From the NCBI GenBank assembly GCA_036785705.1, contig JAWUZG010000004.1, forward strand, positions 11,707,501 through 11,771,500: a stretch of DNA of 64,000 bases. Direction: 5' to 3'. The notes below the pieces were generated by a model that was not told the origin of the DNA, searched no databases, and saw only the letters and a list, made by a program, of their open reading frames with translations. Origin of the DNA: Acanthornis magna (taxonomy: Eukaryota > Chordata > Aves > Passeriformes > Acanthizidae). This document shows positions 1-14,384 of the stretch, piece after piece. The first letter of the stretch is position 1. Each line of letters starts with the position of its first letter. The position numbers and the translations under genes were made by a program.

Positions 1-1427
1 TCTGGGCTATACAACCTGTGCACAATCTAGGAGCACAGGACAGATTCTCCTCAGTAAGTTATTAAAAAGAGATCACCTCTTTGATATACTTCAAAAAGTC
101 AAGGTGCAAAAACCCAGGTGTATTATTTGGAATAGTAAAAGAAGTAATAGTCTCATATTTTAAAATGAAAGCATAGATTAAATGTCTCTGTTCTGTCAAA
201 ACAACCCAAACAACAAAACCAAAACTGAAAAACCCCTTGCTGAAGAATTCCAACAGCAAATTGAATAAATAACTGGAAATTTAAATTGTTTTTGAAAACC
301 CTTAGTATTACCACTGCAAGTGATATTCTTTCCTTTTCTAATAAAAATTGTACAGTTCATTCTTTGAAAGTGAGCAGCCTGATTAACAACATTTTTTTTT
401 CAGTAAAAATGGCCTCATTAAAAATATAAAGAAATACCTGAAATTCAACCTATTGTTTTAATGAAAATGTTACTTAAAAGTCAGCATGTGTTTTTTACAT
501 TTCACTATCCCTTTCAGAACTTACACATACAAATATGTATATATATATATATGTTATTTCAGAAAGTTAGACTTAGTCTACTGATGCTAAGAGATGCTAT
601 TAAAATACAGGCTTTCAAGATAATCCATAAAACTCCCTTTAGATTTTCAATCATCTCAACTGAATAAAAAGTTAATTAACAAACTGTCATTGCAAACAAA
701 TAAACAAACAGCACCCTCCCTCAAATTGTGAGCCTTTTTTTCCTTTAAAGCTGTTTAGGAAAGAAAATAATCTACAATAACTATACCTTGATATGCAGAT
801 TGTTGACAGATCTTTAAGACTAGAATTAAATAAATTAATCAAACCCAAACTTCACTTTAGCAGTCTCTCATAGGTCAAATCCTTATTAGACATATTATTG
901 TGTAAGTGTACTGACAGTAAACAGGGTCGTACCAGAAACATGCTTGTGAAAGTTGTTTTTTTTTACTAACAGCTAAATAATAAATGTGGGATAAAAGCTG
1001 CAAATTTCTTTTGGTTACAACAATTTCTGCTTTTTAAACTTTGAAAATCACTTTCTAAAAGTATTTCTTTCTTGAGAGACTCATGCTTTCTTTATCTCTA
1101 CTATAAGTTAAATCCTAACTAAATTTATTTTTTTCTTTGTTGACAGGTACTGTGTTAATTCACTTGCATCATACTGACTTTAATATGAAGTTTCATTACT
1201 GAGAGTCACAGCCTTTTCTATTTTAATGTAAAAAATACATGAGTACTATATTTTCTTTCAAGCTTTGCATGCATTATAAATATTGTAATTGCCCACGATA
1301 AAGAAAAAAGTTATAAAATTTATTGTAAAATTCCCTAAAATAATTTGTTTTGAAAGGTGCTCAAAAGAATTACAGGTAGCTTCAGACAGATAGGAAGGCC
1401 CTGCTACACTCCTTTTAGCAAAGAAAT
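1..1427. other. AT-rich noncoding sequence, no gene seen
   Basis: No repeat family or exon is recognisable here. The stretch is AT-rich and CpG-poor. It holds a short (TA)n run at about 539-553 and an A/C-rich low-complexity patch at about 198-237. The short open frames (65-75 codons) have no recognisable protein features and are of the length expected by chance in AT-rich DNA. Confidence 0.6.
539..553. repeat. (TA)n microsatellite
   Basis: This is a run of about seven TA dinucleotides, directly visible and flanked by TATG on both sides. Confidence 0.85.
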
Positions 1428-1612
1428 TCACTCTTTCAGTGAAGAAATTTTTCCTCATATCTAACGTAAACCTCCCCTGGCACAACTTGAGGCCATTTCC
1501 TCTTCTCCTATCTCTTGTTACCTGGGAGAAGAGACTGACCTCCCCTTTGTTACAATCCTTTTTAAGAAGTTGTAGAAAACAATAAGGTCCCCACTGAGCC
1601 CTTCTCCCTCTC
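1428..1612 (-). mobile_element. CR1 LINE 3'-region fragment, minus strand
   Basis: The plus strand reads as the reverse complement of the CR1 coding tail. Recognisable blocks are the 'ttcagtgaagaaattttt' block, the 'cctcccctggcacaacttga' block and the 'aataaggtccccactgagcc' block, in the order expected for an antisense CR1. The fragment lacks the extreme 3' octamer repeats and everything 5' of the last few hundred bases of ORF2. It is dead; the only open frame across it (1258-1485, minus strand) runs out into unrelated sequence. The identification rests on remembered CR1 consensus wording. Confidence 0.85.
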
Positions 1613-2729
1613 CTCGTTAATTAATGGCTAATAGTTAATACATGGCATATTCCACAGTCAGAATATCTCCTGTGTGTAGGTACCTAATTGTTATCTATCT
1701 GAACAAGAGACAAACATCTTTTTGTGGTTGGTTAAGAGTCATTGGGTGTTTGGATATCTAGCTGGGGGTGGGATAAATGAAGTTCTGGGGATGTTGTTTG
1801 CGTTGCTGTGTATATGAAGAGCCAGGTAAGATGGCCCAGAGCTCTGCCTTTGTAACACACATTTTTCTCTTGGGCAAAATCCGTTATCATCCTTTACCTC
1901 CTACTCTCAGCCTTTACTGTCTTACAAGCTCGTGTGTGTGGCTGGCTGTGTTGTAGAAATGAACTAGAGCAGATTATGCAATATTTTAAACCCAGACTCC
2001 AAAACTGAGGCTATCTACTTTAAATGCTAAAAAGCATTCGACTTTATTCTGAGCTCTTCTGTGCCAGGATGTTCTCCATGGTAACAGGAAATTGTGGTCC
2101 AATTAAAGGATACCTTAATAGGGTAGTAGTAACAGAGTAATGCCTTAATAGAGTAGTATGGTGGGAGATATCAATACAAAACTGAATAGAGTGCTTTTTG
2201 TCTTAGTTTGAACTATCTCTGGACAGCCACTGAATTTTAAGTGATTTGTAACAACAGACATGAAGCAGCCCAATTTACTTAAGAATGAGTCAGGCTCACC
2301 CAGATTTTCTTGGCTCTTCATTCAGGCTTCAGAAACTGCTCTGATTTTACCATCAAGTTTGCCACTAACCTCAAACTGCAGTGCTTGGTAGGCTGTTAGA
2401 GTGCGAGCTAGAAGGCACCAAACCTTTATGAATTGCATGAGCCAGCTCAGTGGGAAAATGTTCTGATTGCAGAAAGCGCTGACTTCATACGGGATGTATT
2501 TAGAGGTTTAACACACTTATTAACAAAATGACTCCTCAATTAACATTGTCTCTACTAATTAACAAAAACACCAACAGACTAGTAATGAGACACAAACCCT
2601 TGCAACAAGCAGGCAAGAATTGTTAGAAAAAAATGTGAGTTGCTGCCAGGGTGAAGAGGAGTCATGGGAATGCAGCTGCAAATCCTCACAGAACAGTTAT
2701 GAAGGCAATGAAAAATCACTGGTGAAGTA

Positions 2730-2850
2730 AAGGGATAAAAGAAAGAGAGATGCTTTTTCTGTGCCATAAAAGAGAAAGATACAGAGATAAGAGAAAAAGA
2801 AATCAGAAGATAGAAGGAAACATTAAGAGAAGAGAAATGGAAGACAGAAA
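2730..2850 (+). repeat. Purine-rich low-complexity tract
   Basis: The plus strand is dominated by A and G (repeated agaga, gaaag and aagaga words), interrupted by one pyrimidine patch near 2752-2767. It is simple-sequence drift rather than a perfect microsatellite. Confidence 0.6.
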
Positions 2851-5800
2851 ATCAACCCAGTCTTAGGACAACTATATTACTTTTAATTGATTCAAACTAT
2901 TTCATTCATTATGTTACAATTGGAATAAAATTGAAAGGTGGGGAAGAGATGCTAGGCTGTTAGTAGAAGGGAGAAACAATAAAATAGTCTTGTGATATGA
3001 ACAGAGGAAAAATAATTTCTTGGCAATATTAACTGTTGGCATTCATGGGGGAGGAATAATGGTCGTGGCTTCAGATGTCGTACCAACGTTGCTCATTGCC
3101 ATGAAAATGGGTAAGACACTATCATTTCAAGATAACTACTTAGCTACAGGATCAAATATATGACAAATTGTAAAAGAAAGAAAATCTTGTTTCAATTCAA
3201 ATTCAAATAACTTTACCCTTGCATTTTGACTTTAAAAATAAATAACCAGAAATATTTTGGAAGAGTATAATGTTTAAGGAATGACCAATTAAAACTGAGA
3301 AATTCTTCTTCCTGTTTTACTTTAGCAAAACTTCACTGAAATCAATTAAATGTAAAAATTACAATGTTATACTAAGGCATAAAATTCTGATGTCAGATCC
3401 AATTGATTTCATTTTCACTTTTGCCAAAGTGGTGATGAAGCTAGTTTTTCATCCAAAAAGCAGAAAATCACTGGAGAAGCAAGAAATAGGTTTAGATCCA
3501 AAATAAGATTGAGGCACTTGACTTCTGTGTCAGAAAATGAACTCTAAATTGCATGTTCAATATCCCTATGTAAAGCACAGGAAAAAATACTGGTCCCAGA
3601 TTTCAACCTTCAAACTGGTATACTGAGTGCCAAGTTGTCTAGGCGGCCCATTTAAAAGTGCTGTGTATACGCTGCTTTCTAAGGTTTTTCTTACTTCAGT
3701 CCTTAAGGTCCCTCTGCATTGTGTAATTTGTAGTTTCAGGGCATTTTGTGTAGTAATTTCAAAGTCAGAGGAGAGACCACAGCATAGTTCTTTCCAAATT
3801 CAGGGACAATGATAGTCAAGATAGTTTCTTTTCTTCCTTCTTATTTATGAGAGCCTAAGTTATCCATTTCAATGCTTTTACAGAGAAAAAGAGATGTAGC
3901 AACATTTTTTTCTTCAAGAGATTCAAACTTAGATCCGAGAACTCTCAGATTGCACTGCTGGAGAGGGAAGATAAAAACTGACATTCTCATTCCTTTTTGT
4001 AGAAGTCCTCTGCATCTGTAATTAAAATGAATTAGCCCAGAGAGATAACAAGACTGAAAATCACTTCTCCCTAAGTGTTTATTTATAAACTAGGAGATAT
4101 TCAAGATTACTCACCTAGTGTGTCATTTGAGATGACTCATATAACTCATCAAGACTGCAGCTGCCACTTCAAACAGAAGTGGTTTTCTTGTAGGTCCTGT
4201 GCCATATTTCCAATTGTGTATGGATGACTCAAATATGCATTTCAAACAACATCTGACAACAGCAATTAACAGGCAATAATTTCTAGCTGCAACTAAGTCA
4301 TTGTACCAAGTATATCTCAAAAATTCTATTCATCTACCTGAGATCCACAGCCTGTAATTATCTCTCTGAGAACAAAGGCTTGAATTCATCATACCCAAAT
4401 GTAGATCTCTAAAAATTAAGCCTAGTCTAAGGCAGCCTTCTGGATTCCATCCACATCCTGTTGTGCTCTGTGGTAGGCAGGAGCTACTGCCTTCTGGAAT
4501 GGCTCGTGTCTGTGAACTGTAAACAGAGTAAGACATCTATGAGGTTAAAACAAGACAGACTAAATTAAGCGAATCTCAGCTTGACTGTCAATCATTCCTT
4601 TAAAGAGACAGAATTAGATTTGCATTTCTTCCATTTCAAATAGAACCAGAAGTTACAAGCATTCACCCCGAAGCCGAAAACCTTAATACTTATGTCTGAG
4701 GATTATGGGTCTGATACTCCCAGTCAGGTATGGAGAAAATGGAAGATGGAATCTGCAGCTCCTGTGGATGGACCTCTGTGCAGCAAATGATAAACAATTC
4801 ACAAGACTAAAAAGAAAACCAGTAACAAAGCTATAAAAAGAACATGAATACAGTGAAGTTCCTATGAGGAAAAGATGAGTTCATGATACAACAGCAAATG
4901 ATTTTGTAGAACCAGAGCCTCTTGAATCTAACTTTTTAAATAATAGTTCTTTGCTCAATTTTTTTCTGAGACATTGTGACTTTTAATAGTATTGCAAGAC
5001 AAATCTTGTTTTATGCAAAGAATCCCAAAAATGTTTATTGTTAACTGAAAATTATTATTCTGTTTCCAAGTAAGACATATTCTCTCTGGTTGCCTACAGC
5101 ATATTATTATCACAGGGCTTGTAGCTTTCTTCTAAAGCTGAGTGGTCTTCTCCAATAATAACAAAATGAATTTGACATGTACAGCTGCAAGATTCATTTT
5201 GGGAATACCAGTAGATAGCTTCTGATATATATTTCTGCCACTTTAACCTTTCACAAAACAAGTTTGCATTTGAGTGCACATCAAGGCGGTCCTTGGAGTA
5301 CACAGATGGTACTGTAAACCGTATGGCACCAAAGCCTCTTCACTGTACATAGCTGACATGGAAACTTCTAGGCATCATTGAAAAAATGAAAAATATTGTG
5401 GGTAAAATGTCTCTTACTGATGTTCCATTGAGAACATTTTATTTGCATCTGAGGGCCATGCTTAACAACAATTAGATAAAATTTTCTCAGTATCTCATTA
5501 GATCAGTTTGTCTATGGTTAAAAGCAAATTAAATATTTCAGCTGGTGTTGCCTAGCACTGAACAGGGAAAACTGACCTGGCATTCTCAGCTGAATAAGCA
5601 GTGTTCAGCATCTGGGAGGCAATGATTTTTCTCATGTATTCAGCTTGATTTTCACTGTACAACATGACTGTGATGTGCCAGGGATTTGAGGTCAAATTTC
5701 TAATTTGAGGTTTTGTCATAGACTGAAATGTTGTAGTTTATGACTTAAACATTTTCATGAAGGATTGGGTTTGATCCGTTTTATTCACAGAGAGACTTAG

Positions 5801-7907
5801 TTTCCTCTGCTCTTCTGTGTTTAAACCAGATGGTAACAGGTCAGACTTTCAAATTCAAAGCCAAAAACTTTCGTGAAGTATCAAAATCTGCTTTGGATTC
5901 CTTATAGAGGAACAAAACCCAGTTCATTTGTATCCATGTCAGCAATTTCCAACAATGATGGCATATATTCAGATGCTAAATTCATCAGAATATAAACCAT
6001 ATACCAAATGACAGATAGAAATCTTATTTTTAATTATGCCTTCTACAAAACATTGCTCCTACATTCTTACTCCAATGCATGGAAAATTATCTTCAAGAGG
6101 AATGGGCATCTGAAATAGTGTAGTTTGCTGCTGTGCAATATGCGCTTATGTTTTTCATATAAATCAGAACTATTCAAGCTCAGAATAATTACTGTTTTGA
6201 TAATCAATTTAGATAATTATTCTGTGCTAATTTGCCTGGTAGTCATGCTCTAGGTACCTTCTCCAAGAATCAATGATTAAGTTATATTCAAGATGAACTT
6301 CAGCGTAAATGATTCCTTTATTTTAGAAAGGGAAAAGCAAAAGGAATTTACTTCATATGCTGGTAGTTATATTTCAGGATTGCCAATATTCATGTATTTT
6401 TAAAAATCGTTTTCTGCTGCCTATGACTATTCTAAAATTTATCTCTTTGGAGGTAACTGAAATGGAGTAGAATGAGGAAGCTCATGGTGGGAGATAGGTG
6501 CAAAAAAACCCTATTAGTTTTGTCTACATGAAAAAAATAATATCCAATAACTTTCACTGAAAAAATCTACTTGCCCTAAGCTGACAAAGAACATCTTTGA
6601 AACATGGTATAGTCCTTTAATTGCCCTAGATATGTATCAGTATAATCATCTATATATTACAAAATCATTAAGCTTTAAAAAAAGAAGAGTTCACGCTTAA
6701 TTAGGATCTTGTGAGTTATCACCTCAGTGTTCTGCAGGTTTCATCTGCTGCTCTATCACAGGGCAGCAGAAGCTCAGTGAGACTCTCCCTGAAATTATTC
6801 TTATCTTCAGTAATTCCCAGAACTCTAAAAAGATAATTTGCATCTGGGGCACATACAATCCCATTTCTACTATCTTCTCTTTCTTCCTTTCTTGATCTCT
6901 TTTGTGACTGCTCACTTCTCCAAGTTAACATTCCTGTCACAGAATTCCAACAAATCCTATGGCTGTAAAAGCAGCATATGGTAGATCTTAGCCGTATTTG
7001 CAGGGCTCCTTATACATGTCATGCTGTTGGTATTTGCTCACAGTATCTTCATGGTAGATTGAGGTAGGAATTACAAGCCAAACAGAGAAGACCAAAAAGC
7101 TGGACTCGGGAATGAGGGGATGAGAAGAGTAAATGGAGCAAGGCAGAGCCAGTAGAGGAGAGAAGTGTGGGATGGACTAGAGAAGCGGGAGGGTCACTGC
7201 AAGTCATTCAAAGCCAGTGGGAATAGAGGCCAGAGTGGAGTGGGATCACAGCCTCTGGGGCAGAAGAGTGTGAATTTAGGTAACTGATGAGCACAGTACT
7301 CCACGTAACACCTGCACATCAAGAAAGAAGGCTGCTCAAACTCTAATATTTGGGGAACATGCTTTAAAGGAAAAAAATAGAAGCATGGAACATGCCATTT
7401 ACTGGAAGTATTCAAAGAAAAAAGGGGGAAAAAAAGATAATTGCCTGGAGGGGACAACTTGTATCTGCATGCCTCCCTGAAGGTGCTAATTTCTTGGAAT
7501 CCTTTCCATCCCTAAATTTCCAGACAATAGACTGATATAAAAATCTAGCTTGACTGCATTAAGGTCTATGAAAATTGTGTCAGTCTCTGTGTGTGAGTCT
7601 ATTACACAGTGTCTTAAAACAGTGGTGATGAATTTTACCATTTTGGTGCATAAAACTGAAAGGTACTGAAATTACCCAGTACTTCTGAACAAGTCATCAT
7701 CAAATAATATTTGTTCATTTTTTCCCATGCTTTTATGGGCAGACATTTTAAGTTCAGGTTAAACTGCCTTCACTGAAAGATATTTGTAAAATCTCTTTGG
7801 GCAGTGGTCACTTAAAAATGAGACAGCAATAACATAAATATAAATTTCTGGGAATGAGTTGAAATGTTATTTTTATTTGGTTTGTATGTTTGTTTTCTTC
7901 TTCCCTC

Positions 7908-7922
7908 TTTTTTTTTTTTTTT
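7908..7922 (+). repeat. Poly-T run (15 nt)
   Basis: Fifteen uninterrupted T residues between a CT-rich stretch and TTCCCAG-like sequence. The polypyrimidine plus CAG arrangement resembles a splice acceptor, but no open exon of significance follows. Confidence 0.8.
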
Positions 7923-9375
7923 CCCAGATAAACTGTGTTCTCTGGGCAACTTTTTGGACAGATGCTTAGTTGCATATCTCTGCTGACTAGGGCTAAATGA
8001 TAGGGATAAAATAAGCAGGAAGTATTACTTAGAAAATTGTTTTCCAAAGAGAGCCCTCACACACAATATGGAATACACCTCTTACAACATTGATTTTACT
8101 TAAATAAAAGGCATATAACAAAGAACAAAAAGTAGAGGCAAATAGCAATTTTGCTTTCTCTGGAGTATAAATTAATGATGCAGAGAATCTCTGCTTCATG
8201 GTGAGACAAACTGCAGAGGTTTCACAAACACAAAACTCCCCACATTATCTCCTCTGATCTCATCCTTCTTGGGTAGGAGCTGGCAGCAACTTAGACACAG
8301 TAGACCTTCCACTTATGTAAAATTCATGTGTCTGGATTAGGACAATATGCTTAAAGCTAAGCAAATTCAAGCTGCTTTCTTGGGCCAGGGTATAGTGGTC
8401 AACAGCTTACAGAATGCGTCCTAAAAAAAGAAGGGACACTGTCTCCTTTTTCACAGTATTTTTCCTATGACATTTTATTATCCCAGTGTTCCAGCCTCAG
8501 TAACAGTAAGCCATGGGTAGAAAACCCCAGCTGTAAATCTTGCAAAATCACAGTATTTGTTTTGATGACTATGCTCCATCTGTCTATATGACAGAGAATA
8601 AGCAGTCTGTAATGATTCTCGACTTGAAAAAATACTAGGTATTAACAAAATCTTAACAATTTCCATGCTTAGAATAAATTGTTTTCATGCTTCTGTGGAT
8701 CTATTTTTCTACTTTGGACCCATTACTCAGGACACCTATGGATCTCAGACTCATTAATATCATTAAACTCATCTGGGAGATTAATTTCAGTGTTTTGATG
8801 CAGTCTTATTTGAGTATTTCCAAAGAACCGCCTAAGTGTATGGATCCATCAAAATGATCTAAAGTAGATATTTTTCAAATATCTTAATTTCTAAAAGCAT
8901 ATATAATTTTATCTAAATAATAGAAACAAAGTCAATTAAATACAAAGGAAATAATAGAATAAACTTAAGAACTTGCCTGTTTTCTTTTTCCATTTCATGT
9001 TGAGCAGTAACCTGGCCCTACATCTAGGTACATTTATCATATAATTTTTTGACATCAGAATGTTTTTTTGTACACCCAGTATGAAAGATGTTTTATTAGT
9101 CCAAAAAGTTGACAAACATGCTTTCAGTCTTGCCTCTCCAAGACATTTGCCATCATACCAAGTAGTCATAATACTAATTTCAAGCACAATAAGTAGTAAT
9201 GAATCCTGTCTACTTATTGTATATTTATTTCATCTCACAAGCCAAGTGATTTAGTTCAAAATATAAATACTTTATCTCATGTAGCAGGTAAAACATTGAA
9301 ATGTTTTTATCTCTTTAAATCTCACTTCTGTTTTGATGCTTGGAGAAAGCTGCCATTTTAATATTTACCACCTTA

Positions 9376-9431
9376 TTAGTAAAACTGGCCCAGTAGAGTT
9401 AGTAAAACTGGCCCAGTAGAGCCCAGTAGAG
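9376..9431 (+). repeat. 23-bp tandem duplication plus partial third copy
   Basis: Two identical adjacent 23-bp units (9376-9398 and 9399-9421) are followed by a 10-bp partial copy of the unit's 3' end, CCCAGTAGAG (9422-9431). Perfect identity implies a recent slippage or tandem-duplication event, so length may vary between individuals. Confidence 0.95.
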
Positions 9432-12400
9432 TTAAAGGGCTGTTAAAAGTAATTTTTTTTTTAATATAGTATCACATATATTTTCCATGGAGTGCATCTG
9501 ATAGTACAAGAAGATTCTGGATGTTCCCAAAATATCAGTTAATTTATTCCGTAGATCTCTATGCTCATATTGACTATCTCTCAGTCTCTCACATTAATTA
9601 ATTCTGTACACATCAGTCTCATATCAATTAATCTCATGCTCATGTACCTTTGGAGCATTTGTCCCAAACACTAATAGCAGGGAGCAAAAGTCCTGTAGTC
9701 TGTGGAGAAATCCTGAATAGCCAGCTTTGCGTTTAACAAAATCTGATTGTGAGCACTGAGCTGATATTTTTAATGAGGAATTTTCCACATTGGTGTTCTT
9801 ATCCCTAATATCCTGCTTGGGCTCTTAGGAAATCTTCTGCCATCAATCTCATCTTGCAAAGGAAACATACAATGCACATCCAGGGTGTCTGATTGCATGA
9901 TACTACCAAAATTAAGAAAAAAAAAATCTATGGATTAAGGATGCCTGTTTCAAAGGAGAGGAAAACATTGCACCAACAAAAATAAATAAAATATTTCTGA
10001 TTTCTTTTGAATGCTAATAGAGAATGAACAAAAGCAAAGGATTTCACCTTCTACAGTAGATTACAGAGATCACATTATAATTTCCTCGCAAACCAGTGAG
10101 TTTTCAAAGACGAAATAGTAAAAAAAAAAAACAAACCCAAAACAATAAAACCTTGTATTGTGCTATAAATATTGAACAGTCAAAAATATAATGGAAGCAA
10201 ATATGCAAGTAAATGGAAGCACAATAGTGCCCATCAAATGTCTGATGTGCTTTGCAGTCTTAAAGAACAAGAGTAAAAGCAATGTTTTTTCTTAGGTATT
10301 TGAAGCTGCGAAAGGTTCTTAGTTGCTAACTCCATGTGTACCTCCGCCTGTGCATTTGGTTGGCAGATGCTGAATTAAACCCACAGACCAAAGAGTTCAT
10401 TAAATGATATCATTAGAAGCAGAAGTTTTATTTGGTCAAAGGACTTTAAAAAAGTACATAAAAATAACATTTGCATCCAAATTAATGATAACTGCAACAT
10501 TAACTGGTTGTGAACATTGTCTCTCAGCACAAGCATCCCTTCTGTTAAGGGATGTAGAGAGAAAAGTTAGCCAAAACTCTGTCAGAACAAACAAATAACT
10601 TAAAAAATATGACATAACGAAATGCTTTACCCATTTCTAGCCTGGTAGATAATCACGTGGGAGTTTTTTTAATGTTTGAAGAGTGCCAAGATTCAACTGA
10701 CAGGAGCTCTGTGGAGTAGAGCAAGACCATTCTCTCCTCCACCTGCAGCTTTTTAGCGATCCAGCTACTAATTTTACATAGTGCTTGTAGTCTGATTGCT
10801 TACATTTAAACCAGCAATCTCCTCCAGGAGAAGGGAGAAAATTAATCTGCCTGTTTTGGTTTCTTTCACAGTATTAAAAACAAAAAGTAATTGTCAGTTG
10901 TTGTTTACAAGAAGAAGGAAGAAAATAATCCATTTTACTGCCAAGCTTCCTATATTTTAATACAGTTTGTAACATTCATCTTACAAATGATTTTTGGATG
11001 CCAGTGGGATTCCAAGCTCTCAAAAGATTTATGTATAATCTTGTTAGCTTGGTTTCATGATAGATGTAATACAGATGGTATTCTTCACTTGTATCATGGA
11101 CTATACCTATATAAAAGGCTCTTTGTTTAATAAAGGTAAAACAAGCAAAGAGACTGAGCTCTGTAACTACTTAACTACTTAAATATTGTCTCAGTATCTC
11201 TGATGCTTATGGGTTACTCCAGAAAGTTCTTCCAAAGAAAATTATGACATGAAGTGAATTAATTTAACTCAGTGCTTGTGTGAGCTGGTCCACGTTGCTT
11301 GGTCATGAGCTCTTTCTGTTGTTTGTCTGGGGACAAGTTAAGGTGTAATAAGTCTTCTCCTACCACGTCATTAAACTCTGACACCTCCTTAAAATGGGAT
11401 AGCTTCACCTATACTGCTACCTGGAAATATCTTACGCTCTATACCCATGCCAAACATTGGCTGACAGTTTTTCCAGACATGCAGGAAAACCTTTCCGGAA
11501 AATGTTACCAGAAAAAAAAAATAGTATTGAAAGCCAGTTTTTAAGCCTGTTTAGTTTACACAGTTAGTTTACAAGGGCCTCCTACTTTGTTACAGTTTAT
11601 ACACTGAAGAGTTAAATATTTCTTCTTGTAGTGTGCACAGTGGGTGACTAAAATGTTTTGACCAAATGTAGTAGGACAGGGAAGATGTCAAAATGTATAT
11701 GTCATCATATATCTATTCACTAGGTCCATAGATCTCTTACACTCAGATGAATTTCTGAACTGCCTCTTTTAGTACGTGGGCATCTCTGCAGAGTAATTTT
11801 AAAAATATATGTATCATAATGGCATATTAAATGCTCAGGGTTTGATATATAATTTCTGCTTTGTGCTGTCCTTCATCTGACTTAATTCCAAAATAACTGC
11901 TCATTTTAGGTCTATCTGAAGTAAAGAGCAGATTGCAAAATTGCCCATCCTGCTAGTAAAATGTAATCTGTTAAGGCGGACAGAATGCAGAAGATTTAGA
12001 AAAATAAGTCAATTTTATCATTCAGGAATGTAAATCATAGAACTGTGAAATTCTTTCTGAAACTTCTTAATGATCAGTTACTAAAATAACCAATCTAAGA
12101 ATGTCAGCCTTACAGCTGCAGTTTCTTAAAATTGATCAAAGCTAAACCGTGTGCTCTCCAAAATTTCAGTCTAATACTCTGCATCCTGCCTATCACCTGC
12201 TTCTCTTTGCACAGCAAAATTCGACCACAGATTAAGAAAGCTCTGTGTACATACCAGTAATTGATTCCTTCTGCCCAGTTATTTCAGTGAGCCACAAAAG
12301 TCAGATGAGGTTCCTAAAAATTCATACTTAGAAAAAAATGACAACAAACACTCAAAGAACATCTGATCACACTAGCTCAAGTTTTCCTCTGAAAATATGG

Positions 12401-14380
12401 TAAGTTTAATCATGCTCATTGATCATCCAGTGACGAGTTAAATATAACTCTACACTGTCAAGCAGTGAATTCCTCACAACCATACTTACACAAAATGAAA
12501 ATTTTAACTTCAAGTTACTGAAGAGTACTTAACCCCCACTACCTCCTTCACAAGCCATCATCAGAGTCAGAAAATTTATCTTCCTGAGATATCATGGCTT
12601 CAAAGTAAGGAATATAATATATTGTTGTGCTTTATTAGCTATCGTGGGTGAAGTGATGATAACCCAGTAGCTGTAAGGAAAACTCTCAACAATCTATCAG
12701 TAGTATTTCAGTTCTACTTCATTTCAGAGGTCTCTGCCCATTGTCACTACTGGTCTTCTATTTCACAGATCCTTCTCTGGCAGATCACCTCATGCCAACA
12801 GCATTTAGCACACTGTCTCTTCTCTGGAAAAGAGTTTGTATTAGGAAAGATTCTATAACTTTGGCACTGAAGGTAATAAAACTTCTTTTAGCAATGTCTC
12901 TAAGTAAGGGATCGTCTGCCTTAATCTGAGGATTGTACATGAAACTGACTCATACTGACCACATGATCTAGTTCTTACTACATTTCCAAGTATAAATGTA
13001 TAATCTCTGCAGTGTTAAAATTTAACAACTTTTAATTTATATAAAAATTGGTTTTTAACTGGCATGAAAGCAGTATTTAGTTAATTCAATTGACTTCCCC
13101 TGCAAACACCCTTTAGGGAGTCCTTGGGGAAAGGACTTCATTATCTGGTGCCAGGAATGAGCACCCTACTCATTGGTAAGGGGAGTAGTATGCTTTGCAA
13201 CCCAGAGAATTTCCCCTTGGTTCACTTAAAGAGTATGAACACAAAATAGAAATGGAATAAGAAATATTAATTTACTTACAGTGTAGGTATATCTGATAGG
13301 TACAGATATTCTGCTTCAATAAATCATACTTTAATATATTCGTATGCATGCCTAATTTAATGCTAAAGTGTTTTGTACATTTGTTTTCAATTATAGACCT
13401 TGAAAGTACTCACTCAAAGGCAAATCTTTGTAGTTCTTTTTGTTCATAAAAGTCACTTAAAGAGGGAACTTGAAAACATCATTAACTGCAGTTCATCCTT
13501 GATCCTTTCATCCCTTCAGAGCTTATTTAAACTTCAAAGTCTTGACCCATTCAAATGATTTAAAAAGTGCTCTGAAGTTGCTTAAGATACATGACAACCA
13601 ATAAAACTTCTCATAATGCGATCTTTCTCTATTGTAAAATTTTCTAGAGAGGAATGGTGAAGAAACTCTGTAATATTTGAACAAAGAAGTCATGTTAAGA
13701 TCAATGTTATGAAAGAGCATGATGTACCTTAAGCATGGAAATACTCTTATCACATTTTAATTCCAGCCTTATAAGAAGATATTCATCGCGTCAAATGCAT
13801 TTGGACTACTGTGATTTCTTTTTCCCGAGCATGATCATATACAAACACTATCTTCAACAGCCAAATTAATAAAATGAGCATGAAAGGCAAAACAGTGACA
13901 TGGTTCACGATGCCTGGATGGATTATTTTTGGCTTAATTATAAGATAAAAAAATGTAAGGACCTAATTGCATAGCCTCACTCTACTGTGTCTTTTAGAGT
14001 CCATTTTTTACTTTATATTTCCATGCTTATCGTGTTTTCAGTCGCATGCCATTTTAACTAGAAAAATATAAAAGTGACATAAGGTATTTAAAAAAAAATC
14101 CCTGTATTTTATGATTAATAAGGAGGTTCTGAGATGGCTTTAGGACGAGAATCTCATTTTCATTGCATTTAAATCATTTAATTAACCCTTCTTCATAACC
14201 AAAAAAAGCTTAAAAATTGAATCATAAGGTACCTTAACAACTAAAATTGGCTCCAGTCTAAAAAGGTAAAAAAATGCCCCCAGTTAGGATGCCCTTAGCT
14301 TGGATTAGCAATAGCAGTGAGCTGGTTCCTGTGACCATCAATATCAACTGACTTCACAGAGGTCCTGGAAGAGCATGAGA
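9432..14380. other. Noncoding sequence without recognisable genes or repeats
   Basis: About 5 kb of AT-rich sequence. It contains short A- or T-runs (for example near 9455 and 10121-10131) and scattered frames up to 81 codons without protein features. No transposon wording was recognised. Confidence 0.55.
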
Positions 14381-14384
14381 ACCC

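Larger units (their letters stand above)
1613..9375. other. Noncoding sequence without recognisable genes or repeats
   Basis: About 7.8 kb of AT-rich, CpG-poor sequence. Small-scale structure includes a duplicated 'ccttaatag-g/a-gtagta' word about 30 bp apart (2112-2158), a purine-rich tract at about 2730-2850 and a T15 run at 7908-7922. No frame exceeds about 90 codons and none looks like a known protein. Confidence 0.6.
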
